Of a stretch of DNA of 49,781 nt, positions 16,417 through 25,015 are shown piece by piece; within the stretch, counting starts at the first letter, position 1, and the number at the start of each line of letters is the position of its first letter. The stretch is from the NCBI GenBank assembly GCA_964508975.1, contig CAZDVQ010000032.1, positions 1 through 49,781 of the forward strand. Direction: 5' to 3'. The position numbers and the translations under genes are program-made. A model generated the notes under the pieces. That model worked only from the letters and a program-made list of their open reading frames with translations. It had not been told where the DNA came from and searched no databases. This DNA is from CAZDVQ01 sp964508975 (GTDB lineage: Bacteria; Bacteroidota; Bacteroidia; Chitinophagales; Saprospiraceae).

Positions 16417-17175
16417 TTACACCCCCGTCAAGCGATCCCAAATTTCAACGTGCAAGCGCGTACACATCCGCACCGACTCCCGGATGCATATATCAGCTAC
16501 CAGCTTGTTGGTTTGCATCAAGCTTTCGCGGCTATCAGCGGCGGCCATCAGCACAATTTGCTTTCGGTCAATCAAGCCTGTTTGTATAAAATCGCGGTTT
16601 ATCTCGCTCCAGTCCGACTCGCTGCCAATCACAAACTTGCTCATGGTCTTTGGGTTTTGCGCAAACCAACGCAATACTGGCTCAAACACCCGCGAGGCTT
16701 CAGGCATACCCGAGTTTTGCAGCTTAGGCGATGTATTCCAGTACGACACCCGAGCGTCTAAATCGGTCAGTGGTATAATCGTGGCGTTGGTTTCAACCTC
16801 TATGGTAGGCCGCAGTTGGTACTGTTGCTCCAGCCATTCGAGCCAGTGTAGCAGCCTGTCCTGTTGCAGCAATGGCTCACCACCCGTGATTACCAGGTGT
16901 ACACCAGCCTGGAGGCGCTGCACAAAGTCAAGCGATTCAATCAAAGTATCGGTCAGGTGTTCAAACGATTGTGTCTTACCTTCCAGCCAAACTTCAATCG
17001 TATCGCAGCGCCAGGTAGCACCATCGTGTAGTTTTCCATCTTTTTCGGTTCCTTGTCCACCACACATGAGGTTACAACCCGCAAGCCTGACAAATATGGC
17101 TGGGATGCCCATCGTGCGGCCTTCTCCTTGCAAACTGTAAAAATATTCGGCTACAGCCAACTTGTTTTTCATCAA
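16417..17175 (-). CDS. queE: 7-carboxy-7-deazaguanine synthase (radical SAM)
   Basis: QueE converts 6-carboxy-tetrahydropterin to 7-carboxy-7-deazaguanine in queuosine and related deazapurine biosynthesis. The 252-residue protein shows the QueE start (EYFYSLQGEGRTMGIPAIFV), a radical-SAM cluster site (C34, C38, C57), and the SAM-binding GGEPLL motif (VITGGEPLLQQ). The cluster cysteines are spaced C-x3-C-x18-C rather than the canonical C-x3-C-x2-C, placing it in an insertion-bearing QueE clade. queC, queD and queF are not nearby. Either of the first two Met codons could be the start. Confidence 0.93.
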   Translation of the reverse strand: MMKNKLAVAEYFYSLQGEGRTMGIPAIFVRLAGCNLMCGGQGTEKDGKLHDGATWRCDTIEVWLEGKTQSFEHLTDTLIESLDFVQRLQAGVHLVITGGEPLLQQDRLLHWLEWLEQQYQLRPTIEVETNATIIPLTDLDARVSYWNTSPKLQNSGMPEASRVFEPVLRWFAQNPKTMSKFVIGSESDWSEINRDFIQTGLIDRKQIVLMAAADSRESLMQTNKLVADICIRESVRMCTRLHVEIWDRLTGV

Positions 17176-17285
17176 TTTTGGTGCTTTCAGCGGGAAAAAA
17201 AGATAGTCTATCGAAAACTATCGCAAAACTAATCAAGAATCCCTTATGTTTACATTCAAGTAATTGAGCAAATACATCAAACACC

Positions 17286-18014
17286 ATGTCATCTGTCATC
17301 TCTATTCAAGATATCCGCAAGACCTACGTGATGGGTACCCAAGAAATTAACGCCTTGCAATCGGTAAGCCTTGATATCAAGGTTAACGAGTATGTAGCGC
17401 TCATGGGCCCTTCTGGTTCAGGTAAATCTACCTTGATGAATATCTTGGGCTGCCTCGACACACCCAGCGCAGGTAAATATATCCTCAACGGCTCTGATGT
17501 AAGCAGCATGAGCGACGATGAGTTGGCTGAAATTCGCAACAAGGAAATCGGTTTCATCTTTCAGACCTTCAACCTGCTACCCCGCTTGTCGGCACTCGAA
17601 AACGTGGCCCTACCCCTCGTGTATGCGGGTATTAAAAAATCGGTACGCCTCGAAAAAGCCCACAACGCACTGGTTTCGGTTGGTTTGGGCGACCGTGAGC
17701 TGCACAAGCCCAATGAGCTTTCGGGTGGCCAGCGCCAACGCGTGGCTATTGCCCGGGCCTTGGTCAACAGCCCTTCCATTATCCTAGCAGATGAACCCAC
17801 CGGTAACCTCGACTCGAAAACATCCGTCGAAATCATGGGTATCCTCGAGGAAATTCATAAACAGGGCAATACCATCATCTTGGTTACGCACGAGCCCGAC
17901 ATCGCCGAGCACGCACACCGTATCGTGCGCCTACGCGACGGTAAAATTGAAAGCGATGAATTGAACCAACACGTGGTCTCCGCTTTCGACCCTAACCACC
18001 GCTACTTGCGTTAG
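17286..18014 (+). CDS. LolD/MacB-type ABC transporter ATP-binding protein
   Basis: A 242-residue ABC ATPase with Walker A GPSGSGKST, Q-loop FIFQTFNLLPRLSALENV, signature ELSGGQRQRVAIARAL, Walker B IILADEPTGNLDS and switch region LVTHEPDIAEHAHR. The ENVALPL and DEPTGNLD features define the MacB/LolD/FtsE-like class, which drives mechanotransmission of lipoproteins, peptides or drugs without transmembrane import. The cognate FtsX-like permease is not adjacent. It is divergent from queE, with a 110-base gap containing a GATAGT/ACTATC dyad, and converges on lpxA. Confidence 0.92.
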   Translation: MSSVISIQDIRKTYVMGTQEINALQSVSLDIKVNEYVALMGPSGSGKSTLMNILGCLDTPSAGKYILNGSDVSSMSDDELAEIRNKEIGFIFQTFNLLPRLSALENVALPLVYAGIKKSVRLEKAHNALVSVGLGDRELHKPNELSGGQRQRVAIARALVNSPSIILADEPTGNLDSKTSVEIMGILEEIHKQGNTIILVTHEPDIAEHAHRIVRLRDGKIESDELNQHVVSAFDPNHRYLR

Positions 18015-18035
18015 AGTATGTTTGGATTTTGGGTT

Positions 18036-18875
18036 TTAGTCTTCTTCCGATTTACTGCTTTCCCCCTTTCCATTGTTGCGGCCGCCGCTCATCAAGCGAG
18101 GCCCCTTGATAACACCACGGGTCGACTTACGGATAAACTGTAAAATATCGTCGCGCTCTTCCGTTACCGATATATCGGCCTCGATGCGCTGTATCGCCTG
18201 TGTGGTGTTGTAGCCACGCACGTACAAAACCCGGTAAATATCTTGGATATGGTTAATCGTTTCGTTGCTAAAACCGCGACGACGTAAACCTATGGAGTTC
18301 ACCCCGGCATAAGCCAATGGGTAACGCGCCGCCTTAATATATGGCGGAACATCCTTGCCCACCAACGAGCCACCACCAATAATCGCGTGCGCTCCAATTT
18401 TTACAAACTGGTGTACCGCCGACATGCCGCCGAGGATTGAATAATCGCCTAGTTCTATATGCCCAGCCAAGTTACAGCTGTTGGCTAAAATACAGTGTTT
18501 ACCAATTTGGCAATCATGCGCCACGTGCACATAGGCCATGAGCAAGCTACCACTACCGATAGACGTTTTAAAATTGGCCGCTGTACCCCGGTTGATGGTG
18601 CAATACTCGCGTATCGTCACATTGTCGCCAATTTCCAACAAGGAATACTCGCCGTGGAACTTCAGGTCTTGTGGAATTGAGCCCACAATAGCGCCCGAGA
18701 ATACCCGGCAGTTTTTGCCCAGGCGCGTGCCCGACATGATGGTAACGTGCGAGCCAATCCAGCAACCGTCGCCAATAACCACATCGTCCTCGATAGTCAC
18801 GAAGGGGCGAATTTCAACATTTTCCCCAATTACAGCATTGGGGTGAATGTAGCAACTAGGATATTCTTTATGCAT
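18036..18875 (-). CDS. lpxA: Acyl-ACP--UDP-N-acetylglucosamine O-acyltransferase
   Basis: LpxA catalyses the first step of lipid A synthesis, transferring a hydroxyacyl chain from ACP to UDP-GlcNAc. The 279-residue protein has the left-handed beta-helix hexapeptide pattern from residue 8 to about 190 (IHPNAVIGENVEIRPFVTIE). The catalytic His is in YVHVAHDCQIGKHC, and the C-terminal helical domain is present (RRGFSNETINHIQDIYRVL). A Gly/Ser/Lys/Glu-rich tail extends the C-terminus. The ATG at 18875 lies inside the 3' end of lpxC/fabZ (8-base overlap), consistent with translational coupling. Confidence 0.95.
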   Translation of the reverse strand: MHKEYPSCYIHPNAVIGENVEIRPFVTIEDDVVIGDGCWIGSHVTIMSGTRLGKNCRVFSGAIVGSIPQDLKFHGEYSLLEIGDNVTIREYCTINRGTAANFKTSIGSGSLLMAYVHVAHDCQIGKHCILANSCNLAGHIELGDYSILGGMSAVHQFVKIGAHAIIGGGSLVGKDVPPYIKAARYPLAYAGVNSIGLRRRGFSNETINHIQDIYRVLYVRGYNTTQAIQRIEADISVTEERDDILQFIRKSTRGVIKGPRLMSGGRNNGKGESSKSEED

Positions 18876-20271
18876 TTCTTTGTTCTCTGCGGATGATTTG
18901 TGCCAGAAGTTCGGCTTCTGATACCAGCTTGTTGCCCACGTAGGCAGTGCCTTGCATATGGCATAGGCCACGACGTATCGGGCTCAGCAACTCCAGGCGA
19001 ATAATCAAGGTATCGCCGGGAGCAACCTTGTACTTGAATCGGGCATTATCAATCTTCAGGAAGTAGGTATCCCAGTTTTCTGGGTCTGATACCGACGATA
19101 AGACTAAAATTCCACCAGTTTGGGCCATCGCCTCAATCTGCAACACGCCCGGCATAACGGGGTTGCCGGGGAAGTGCCCTTGGAAAAACTCTTCGTTAAA
19201 GGTTACGTTTTTAACGCCAACCACGTAGTTTTCAGTCAGTTCTATAATTTTATCTACCAACAAGAAGGGGTAGCGGTGCGGCAACGCTGCCGCAATTTGT
19301 ACCACGTCAAACAGCGGTGCTTTGTTGGGGTCGTACTTGGGTACATTCACCGCCTTGCGCTGTTGTTTGAGTACTTCTTTCAGTTTTTTGGCAAACTGTA
19401 CATTCGAGGAGTGGCCAGGCTTGGTGGCCACCACCTTACCCTTGATAGGGCAACCCACCAGGGCGAGGTCGCCGATGAGGTCTAGCAGTTTATGGCGGGC
19501 CGGCTCGTTGCTGTAAAACAACTGGATGGTATTCAAGATACCGGCTTTATCCACCTTTACAGCGGGTTTGTTCAGTTTGGCCGCCAGGCGGTCTAGGTCT
19601 TCAGCGTTCATCACCCGGTCAACGATCACGATGGCGTTGTCGAGGTCGCCGCCTTTAATCAAATCGTTGGCTAGCAATTGCTCCAGCTCATGCAAAAACA
19701 CGAAGGTACGGCAGCGGGCAATTTCCGAGGCATAATCCTCACCTTGTTCAAAGGATGCATATTGCATACCGATAACGGGCGAGTTAAAATCTATCATCGC
19801 CGTGGCGTGGAAATTATCGGCGGGTAGTACCATCAATTCCGTTCCGCTCACTTCGTCGCGGTACGAGATAGGCTCGGTAATTTCGAGGTACTCGCGTTCA
19901 GCGGCTTGTTCTTCAAAGCCAGCTTCCAAGATTTTTTCTACAAAAATGCGGGCCGAACCATCCATGATAGGTGTTTCGGGGCCGTCGATGTCAATCAGCA
20001 CGTTATCCACGCCCATGCCCATAAAGGCCGAGAGCACGTGTTCAACGGTGCTCACCTGCGCACCTTTAATCTGGAGGGTGGTGCTGCGGTTGGTATTCAC
20101 CACGTTGGCCACGTCGGCTGCAATAATCGGTTGCTCATCAAGGTCAACCCTTTTAAATTGAACGCCATGGTTGGCGGGTGCAGGGTGAAATGTCATGGTA
20201 ACATACTTGCCAGTATGCAAACCGATGCCGCTAACGCTGACCGATTTCTGTATAGTTCGTTGATGTATCAT
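18868..20271 (-). CDS. lpxC/fabZ: Bifunctional LpxC deacetylase / FabZ dehydratase
   Basis: A 467-residue fusion typical of Bacteroidota. The N-terminal ~310 residues are LpxC, the zinc-dependent UDP-3-O-acyl-GlcNAc deacetylase that commits to lipid A. Evidence is SGIGLHTGKYVTM, the zinc-ligand region STVEHVLSAFMGMG, and KGGDLDNAIVI and PARHKLLDLIGDLAL. The C-terminal ~145 residues are FabZ, the hotdog-fold 3-hydroxyacyl-ACP dehydratase (HRYPFLLVDKI and GHFPGNPVMPGVLQIEAMAQ, carrying the catalytic His and Glu). lpxA follows with an overlap. A full -7 box lies about 70 bases upstream. Confidence 0.97.
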   Translation of the reverse strand: MIHQRTIQKSVSVSGIGLHTGKYVTMTFHPAPANHGVQFKRVDLDEQPIIAADVANVVNTNRSTTLQIKGAQVSTVEHVLSAFMGMGVDNVLIDIDGPETPIMDGSARIFVEKILEAGFEEQAAEREYLEITEPISYRDEVSGTELMVLPADNFHATAMIDFNSPVIGMQYASFEQGEDYASEIARCRTFVFLHELEQLLANDLIKGGDLDNAIVIVDRVMNAEDLDRLAAKLNKPAVKVDKAGILNTIQLFYSNEPARHKLLDLIGDLALVGCPIKGKVVATKPGHSSNVQFAKKLKEVLKQQRKAVNVPKYDPNKAPLFDVVQIAAALPHRYPFLLVDKIIELTENYVVGVKNVTFNEEFFQGHFPGNPVMPGVLQIEAMAQTGGILVLSSVSDPENWDTYFLKIDNARFKYKVAPGDTLIIRLELLSPIRRGLCHMQGTAYVGNKLVSEAELLAQIIRREQRNA

Positions 20272-20339
20272 GTTCCGGGTAGCTGGAGTTGCCTCTAGTT
20301 TATAGGAGTGCGATGGGTAAAATGAGTGCTTAAAACGTG

Positions 20340-20347
20340 CAAATATA
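20340..20347 (-). promoter_or_regulatory. Candidate -7 box of lpxC/fabZ-lpxA promoter
   Basis: The minus strand reads TATATTTG, a full TAnnTTTG match, 69 bases upstream of the lpxC/fabZ ATG. Confidence 0.5.
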
Positions 20348-20426
20348 CATTTTTAGCCCGTAACCAAACCAACAGAATTATTTCCGCACGAAAAAAGCCC
20401 GCTAACGGCTTGTTTTTACAGGCTTT

Positions 20427-20600
20427 TGATTTGGGCGTTGCGCCGCTTCGTGGGGCGTATGGCATACGCCCCTACGGGCGCGCCGCCGCTGTCCTGCGGG
20501 GGTCGCGTTGCTCCGTGCTGCGCACCAGCCGCTACGCGGCTGCCCTCCGGCCAGCTAACGCGGACCCCGGCGGCGAAGCCGCCGTTTATAATGGTTAATG
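20427..20600 (+). repeat. GC-rich modular intergenic repeat
   Basis: Contains the nested palindrome GGGGCGTATGGCATACGCCCC, hairpin CGGGCGCGCCG, hairpin GCCGCTACGCGGC, and a closing hairpin GGCGGCGAAGCCGCC. The block GGGTCGCGTTGCTCCGTG, then GCGCACCAGC, matches the 11.9 kb copy. It is followed by TTAATGGTAAATGGTTAAT heptamer-like sequence (20589-20620). Confidence 0.75.
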
Positions 20601-20651
20601 GTAAATGGTTAATTATTAATGATTTATATTTTTTTCTGCTTTGTTTAGCCA

Positions 20652-20830
20652 TTCACTCGTCTGCCCCCCTGTCACTGCGCTGCGCTTGTGACATCCCCCA
20701 CTCGCATGCGCTCGCATGGGGAACTTGATATTTTTACGGGCAGGTTTTAGCTGCAAGTTTTCAATGTTTAAAGGGTGTTAGGCTTAAAAATCTTCCTGTG
20801 GAGTCAAAGAAACAAGCTCCCCACGCAAGT
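20652..20830 (+). repeat. MITE-like element, copy 1 (right end degenerate)
   Basis: Begins GTCTGCCCCCCTGTCAC-hairpin-GTGACATCCCC, followed by CGCATGCGCTCGCATGGGGAAC. The interior (AACTTGATAT, then GGTTTTAG, TTAGG, TTCCTGTGGAGT and ACAAGCTCCCCACGC) matches the reverse complement of the element at 33842-34067. The right inverted end breaks off after CTCCCCACGC. Confidence 0.7.
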
Positions 20831-20915
20831 GCTATGATTTTTGTGATGGCACACCCAAGTATGCCTTTCACATGAATCATAAAAATCACACAAATCAGGT
20901 TCAGACAATTTCGCC
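20830..20915. other. AT-rich spacer between repeats
   Basis: Contains an imperfect dyad ATGATTTTTGTGA / TCATAAAAATCACA around 20835-20892, followed by CAAATCAGGTTCAGACAAT. No gene is seen. With the neighbouring repeats it fills the gap 20272-21075. Confidence 0.4.
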
Positions 20916-21030
20916 GAGCCCTCGCGCCAGGCATGCGTAGGGCAGCGCCGAAGGCGCTGGTGCGTAGCACGGAGCAAAGCGAACCCCGGAGCACGCCGAC
21001 GGCGCATCGCGCCGGGGCGCCCAAAAAGAA
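20915..21030 (-). repeat. GC-rich modular intergenic repeat
   Basis: Inverted copy running from CGCGCCAGGCATGCGTAGGG to GCGCCGGGGCGCCCAAAAAG. Hairpins GCGCCGAAGGCGC and GGCGCATCGCGCC. The closest relative is the copy at 11862. Confidence 0.75.
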
Positions 21031-21075
21031 AAAAGGATAAAACGAAGAAACGTTAAAAGGAATAATTACTTATGC

Positions 21076-21083
21076 TACTTTTG
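21076..21083 (+). promoter_or_regulatory. Candidate -7 box of thyA promoter
   Basis: TACTTTTG matches TAnnTTTG in full, 37 bases upstream of the thyA ATG. The leader between them contains an AT-rich ATTATAAATATTACATTATAAAT direct repeat, given here in part: TTATAAAT occurs twice. Confidence 0.55.
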
Positions 21084-21120
21084 TGGTATTATAAATATTA
21101 CATTATAAATACCGCCCCAA

Positions 21121-21915
21121 ATGCAGCAATACCACGATTTGTTGAAACATGTCCTGGATCATGGCGTAGCTAAATCTGACCGAACTGGCACCGGGACCAT
21201 CAGCGTTTTTGGCTACCAGATGCGCTTTGATTTGCAACAAGGCTTCCCCTTGCTGACTACCAAAAAACTACACCTGCGCTCTATTTTACACGAGTTGCTC
21301 TGGTTTTTGAAAGGCGAAACCAACATTGCTTACCTCAAGGAAAACAAGGTGAGTATCTGGGATGAATGGGCCGACGAGCAAGGTAACCTGGGTCCCGTGT
21401 ACGGCAAACAATGGCGTAGCTGGGAAGGTGCCAACGGCGAAACCTACGACCAGATTAGCCAGGTGATTGAAACCTTGAAGAAAAATCCCGACTCGCGCCG
21501 CATGATCGTGAGCGCCTGGAACGTGGCCGATTTAGACCAGATGGCCCTGGCCCCCTGCCACTGTTTGTTCCAGTTTTACGTGGCCGATGGCAAACTGAGC
21601 TGCCAACTGTACCAACGCAGCGCCGATGTTTTCCTGGGTGTGCCCTTCAATATTGCATCGTACGCGATACTGACCATGATGATGGCTCAGGTAACCGGCC
21701 TGCAAGTCGGCGAATTTGTACACACCTTTGGCGATACACACTTGTATGTAAACCACTTGGATCAAGCTAGATTACAACTAACCCGCGATCTTAGGCCACT
21801 CCCTACCCTGCATATCAACCCCGAGGTGCAAAATATATTCGACTTCAAGTTTGAAGATTTTGAACTGCGCGATTATAATCCGCACCCGCATATCAAAGCC
21901 GAAGTGTCGGTGTAA
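21121..21915 (+). CDS. thyA: Thymidylate synthase
   Basis: ThyA methylates dUMP to dTMP with methylene-tetrahydrofolate. The 264-residue length equals the E. coli enzyme. Conserved blocks are HDLLKHVLDHGVAKSDRTGT, GFPLLTTKKLHLRSI, and the catalytic Cys in LAPCHCLFQFYV. Also present are QRSADVFLGVPFNIASYA (dUMP binding) and DTHLYVNHLDQ. No folA follows; the gene ends at a bidirectional terminator shared with the convergent SCP2-like gene. Confidence 0.98.
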   Translation: MQQYHDLLKHVLDHGVAKSDRTGTGTISVFGYQMRFDLQQGFPLLTTKKLHLRSILHELLWFLKGETNIAYLKENKVSIWDEWADEQGNLGPVYGKQWRSWEGANGETYDQISQVIETLKKNPDSRRMIVSAWNVADLDQMALAPCHCLFQFYVADGKLSCQLYQRSADVFLGVPFNIASYAILTMMMAQVTGLQVGEFVHTFGDTHLYVNHLDQARLQLTRDLRPLPTLHINPEVQNIFDFKFEDFELRDYNPHPHIKAEVSV

Positions 21916-21930
21916 GCGTTACAGTAAAAT

Positions 21931-21969
21931 AAAAAGGCTGCCCAGCAAAATTGCCGGGCAGCCTTTTTT
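21931..21969. terminator. Bidirectional intrinsic terminator, thyA and SCP2-like gene
   Basis: AAGGCTGCCC (21934-21943) pairs perfectly with GGGCAGCCTT (21956-21965), flanked by A-run and T-run. It sits between two convergent genes. Confidence 0.92.
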
Positions 21970-21987
21970 TATAGCGTTGCGCTATGA

Positions 21988-22305
21988 TTACATCAAGCCA
22001 AAAGCTTTGGCAAATTTCATCATCTCGCTAAGGTTGCTGATTTTGAGTTTACCCATGAAAACCGCCATTTGGGCGTTAGCTTTGCCGGTAACGATATCAA
22101 CGAAAAGATCAGAAGCAGCAGTAACTTTACATTTTGCATCACCGCTGAAGCCTTCGCTTACACTGCACTTGCCGTCTTTTACCTCGGCAGTGTACTGGCC
22201 ACCGCCATCGCCGGTGATATCGAAGTGGAAGAGTGACTCTGCACCAGGAACGGCCTCTGGGTTGAATTTTTGAGGCAACATGAGCATAAATTCGCTAGCA
22301 GTCAT
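21988..22305 (-). CDS. SCP2 sterol-binding domain protein
   Basis: A 105-residue single-domain SCP2-like protein, predicted to hold a hydrophobic ligand in the cytosol. The diagnostic C-terminal motif is present (ITGKANAQMAVFMGKLKISN type: VTGKANAQMAVFMGKLKI), after the beta-sheet region HFDITGDGGGQYTAEVKDG. In this family the ligand and pathway are often unknown. The gene converges on thyA across a shared terminator. Confidence 0.9.
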   Translation of the reverse strand: MTASEFMLMLPQKFNPEAVPGAESLFHFDITGDGGGQYTAEVKDGKCSVSEGFSGDAKCKVTAASDLFVDIVTGKANAQMAVFMGKLKISNLSEMMKFAKAFGLM

Positions 22306-22349
22306 TGAATTTGAGTTGTTTGGTTATTAAAATACTTGTTGGTAATGTT

Positions 22350-23012
22350 TTATTGTTGAAACGCGAACTCTATCAAGTTGGCACCCATGCGGAGTGCTTG
22401 TTGGCGTTTTTCTTCAGGGTCTTTGTGTACCTCGGGGTCTTCCCAGCCATCGCCGAGGTCGCACTCGTACGAGTAGTAGCACAGTAAACGGCCTTCAAAT
22501 ACTAAACCGAAGCCTTGGGCTGGTTTGCCGTCGTGCTCGTGTATTTTGGGCAAGCCTTTATCAAACTTGAAGGTTTGGCGGTACACGGGGTGGTCAAAGG
22601 GTAGCTCGATAAAATCAAGCTCGGGGAAAACCTTTTTCATGGCCGTACGCACGAAAGGATCCATGCCGTAATTATCGTCGATGTGCAAAAAACCGCCCCC
22701 GAGCAAATAGGTGCGCAGGTTTTCGGCTTCGGCATCGTCAAAAACCACGTTGCCGTGCCCGGTCATATGCACAAAGGCGTAGTTGAAAATCTCGGGGCTA
22801 CCTACCTCAACGGTCGCGTAGTTGGGGTCGAAGTTGGTATTGATGCTTTGGTTACAAAACTTGGCCAAGTTAGGCAGGGCGGTTGGGTTCGAGTACCAGT
22901 CGCCGCCGCCGCGGTATTTCATCAGCGCGAGCTTAACCGAGGGCTTATCGGCCGGGCTAAAAGCGGTCAGGCCGAGCAACAGCAAGAGCAATAAAATGAA
23001 ACGACTAGGCAT
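22350..23012 (-). CDS. DUF4159 domain secreted protein
   Basis: A 220-residue protein with a signal peptide (MPSRFILLLLLLLGLTAFSPA) and a DUF4159 domain. Recognisable blocks are LMKYRGGGDWYSNPTALPNL, FVHMTGHGNVVF and GGFLHIDDNYGMD. The domain resembles a glutamine amidotransferase-like fold found with von Willebrand/MoxR operons in other bacteria, but no such genes are adjacent. Function is unknown. The ATG leads directly into the signal peptide. Confidence 0.88.
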   Translation of the reverse strand: MPSRFILLLLLLLGLTAFSPADKPSVKLALMKYRGGGDWYSNPTALPNLAKFCNQSINTNFDPNYATVEVGSPEIFNYAFVHMTGHGNVVFDDAEAENLRTYLLGGGFLHIDDNYGMDPFVRTAMKKVFPELDFIELPFDHPVYRQTFKFDKGLPKIHEHDGKPAQGFGLVFEGRLLCYYSYECDLGDGWEDPEVHKDPEEKRQQALRMGANLIEFAFQQ

Positions 23013-23081
23013 GGGATGTACAAATAAGATGCAAATGAAACGTAAAAGTAACGTAAGAGTTTTACATGTCCAAGTACTAGG

Positions 23082-23822
23082 TTACACTTTCTCTTGTTTG
23101 TGCACGGGTGCTTCGAGCAAAATTTTAGATGGTTTTGGGGCTGCTTTTAGTTTTTGAGAGCTATACTGCCCGATATGCGCCACCACGGCCTCCACGTCGT
23201 CGGTAAAGAGTACCAGGTCAAGGTCCGATTCGTCGATGGCCTTGGCCGCGGCCAAGTGCTCTAGGTAATTCATCAGGTCTTTGTGGTACTCGGTACCCAT
23301 GATAACGATGGGGAAGTTACTGATTTTTTTGGTCTGGATCAAGGTCAAGGTCTCGAACAGCTCGTCCATGGTGCCAAAGCCACCTGGCATCACGATAAAC
23401 GCGAAGGAATACTTGCGGAGCAGCTCCTTGCGCACGAAAAACGAATCGAAGTTCACGTACTTGTCTAGGTACGGGTTCGACACTTGTTCCATCGGCAATA
23501 CGATATTACAGCCTAGCGATAAGCCGCCGGCCTCGCGGGCGCCACGGTTTGCGGCCTCCATTAAACCGGGTCCACCACCGGTCATGATGGCAAAACCCAT
23601 TTTCGACAAAGCTGCCGATACATCCACCGTGAGCTGGTAATAGGGGTGGTCTTCTTTGAAACGGGCCGAACCGAACACCGTTATACATGGTCCTACAAAA
23701 TGCAAGGCCCTGAAGCCTTTTACAAATTGTACCACTACACTGAATACATATTTAAGTTCTTGCCAACGCGAGCGCGGGCCTTCCAGGAAACTACGTTCGT
23801 TGTTTTGCGGGGTATTCGACAT
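23082..23822 (-). CDS. LOG-family (TIGR00730) Rossmann-fold protein
   Basis: A 246-residue protein of the LOG/YgdH-like family. Homologues are cytokinin riboside 5'-monophosphate phosphoribohydrolases or related nucleotide N-glycosidases. Motifs are VFGSARFKEDHPYYQ, MTGGGPGLMEAANRGAREAG, and the signature PGGFGTMDELFETLTLIQTK (PGGxGTxxE). Substrate here is unknown. It is followed 15 bases upstream on the same strand by the 23838-24335 gene, so the two may be co-transcribed. Confidence 0.92.
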   Translation of the reverse strand: MSNTPQNNERSFLEGPRSRWQELKYVFSVVVQFVKGFRALHFVGPCITVFGSARFKEDHPYYQLTVDVSAALSKMGFAIMTGGGPGLMEAANRGAREAGGLSLGCNIVLPMEQVSNPYLDKYVNFDSFFVRKELLRKYSFAFIVMPGGFGTMDELFETLTLIQTKKISNFPIVIMGTEYHKDLMNYLEHLAAAKAIDESDLDLVLFTDDVEAVVAHIGQYSSQKLKAAPKPSKILLEAPVHKQEKV

Positions 23823-23837
23823 GATCTTGAAGGGTTA

Positions 23838-24335
23838 TTATTCCTTGGGTTTAGTTTTTTGTTTCTTTTTCCAGAGGTCTTTATAAAAACCTACCTGCCC
23901 TTTGAGGTCCAGGTCCTTTTTGTTCAGGTGGCGGTGGTACGAAACCAGGATGATGCTCACCATGTAATCAGGGTGCGGCACACCCAACTTGTTGAAATAG
24001 GCCGAAAGCCGCGAGCCTTCCACCAGGCTCCACTTGTGTTCAATCCATTTACCTAGGCTCAAGTGGGTACGGGCATCTACCTCGGTATCGGCAAAACCGA
24101 TAAATTGAGCCTTTACTTCCTCGTCCATGAGTTTGTCGAGCTGTGCGAAACAATCGTACAAGTCCTTGGGAATGTAAACACCTTCAATCTCGGCCAATTT
24201 GACCCGAGCTTGGTATATGCTATCGGCGGTAGGGTTATTGATTTTACCCTTGCGGATTTCCGATTTTTTTTCTTTCTGCGCGGTCATCACGCTGCTGCTG
24301 CATAAAAGGGCCAGCAATAAAATCCAGTATTTCAT
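23838..24335 (-). CDS. Secreted hypothetical protein, probably DUF6794
   Basis: A 165-residue protein with a signal peptide (MKYWILLLALLCSSSVMTAQ). The mature part begins with a charged stretch. The block VYIPKDLYDCFAQLDKLMDE, then LSLGKWIEHKWSL, recalls the DUF6794 family from memory; this should be taken as tentative. Function is unknown. The C-terminus is Lys-rich. It lies directly upstream of the LOG-family gene on the same strand. Confidence 0.7.
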   Translation of the reverse strand: MKYWILLLALLCSSSVMTAQKEKKSEIRKGKINNPTADSIYQARVKLAEIEGVYIPKDLYDCFAQLDKLMDEEVKAQFIGFADTEVDARTHLSLGKWIEHKWSLVEGSRLSAYFNKLGVPHPDYMVSIILVSYHRHLNKKDLDLKGQVGFYKDLWKKKQKTKPKE

Positions 24336-24385
24336 AGGCTAGTGATTTTGAAGTGCTTTATCTAAAAACTGTACCAAACATACGC

Positions 24386-25015
24386 TTACTGTACGCGCCA
24401 CATGAGTAAGGCACCAAAAACGAGTAAAATTAGGCCTGCAAAACGCTTAACCCAGTTCAAATATTGTGGTTTGAGGTAGGGGCTTATTTTTTTGGCCAGC
24501 ATCAGCTTGCCCATGTCGGTAATAACCACCATGCCCAATACTGTACTAAACAATACAATTAAGCCGCTGGTTGTGGTGCCCTCGGCCACCGAGCTTGCCG
24601 TGAGGCTAAACCAAAACAGGATGGGAAATGGATTGATGGTATTGATCAAAAAGCCTTTGGCAAAATAGCCTGCATAATTGCTCGATTTTATGGTACTCCG
24701 GTTATCAACTTGTTCTTGTTTAAAGCTGGTGTACAACATACTAAGGCCAAACAGCATCAGCATAACGCCGCCAACGCTGCCTAGATATAGCTTAAACTCG
24801 GGTGATTCAAGGTAAGTGCCCAGCGATTGAGCGCCCCAGAACGCTAGACAAATGATTAAAAAATCGCTGAACCATTGTCCTGAGGCCAGCACGGCCCCGG
24901 CACGCAGCCCTTTTTCAAGCCCTTGTTGGATGAGCGTGAAGAAGATTGGCCCGGTGAGCACACTGAGCGATAAACCCAGCATGAAGCCTTTGAATATGAT
25001 GGAGCTGATGGCCAA
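24386..25015 (-). CDS. LysE/RhtB-family exporter
   Basis: A 209-residue inner-membrane protein with six hydrophobic spans, typical of LysE/RhtB amino-acid or metabolite exporters. The family motif GPIFFTLIQQGLEKGLRAGA follows TM1, and the conserved NTINPFPILFW motif with two prolines sits after the central loop. Substrate is unknown. The start lies one base after the tadA stop codon, so tadA and this gene probably share a transcript. Confidence 0.9.
   Translation of the reverse strand: MAISSIIFKGFMLGLSLSVLTGPIFFTLIQQGLEKGLRAGAVLASGQWFSDFLIICLAFWGAQSLGTYLESPEFKLYLGSVGGVMLMLFGLSMLYTSFKQEQVDNRSTIKSSNYAGYFAKGFLINTINPFPILFWFSLTASSVAEGTTTSGLIVLFSTVLGMVVITDMGKLMLAKKISPYLKPQYLNWVKRFAGLILLVFGALLMWRVQ

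Noticed and set aside
18868..20271. LpxC-FabZ fusion as an anomaly
   Set aside because: The fusion is the normal arrangement in Bacteroidota and was used only as a taxonomic clue.
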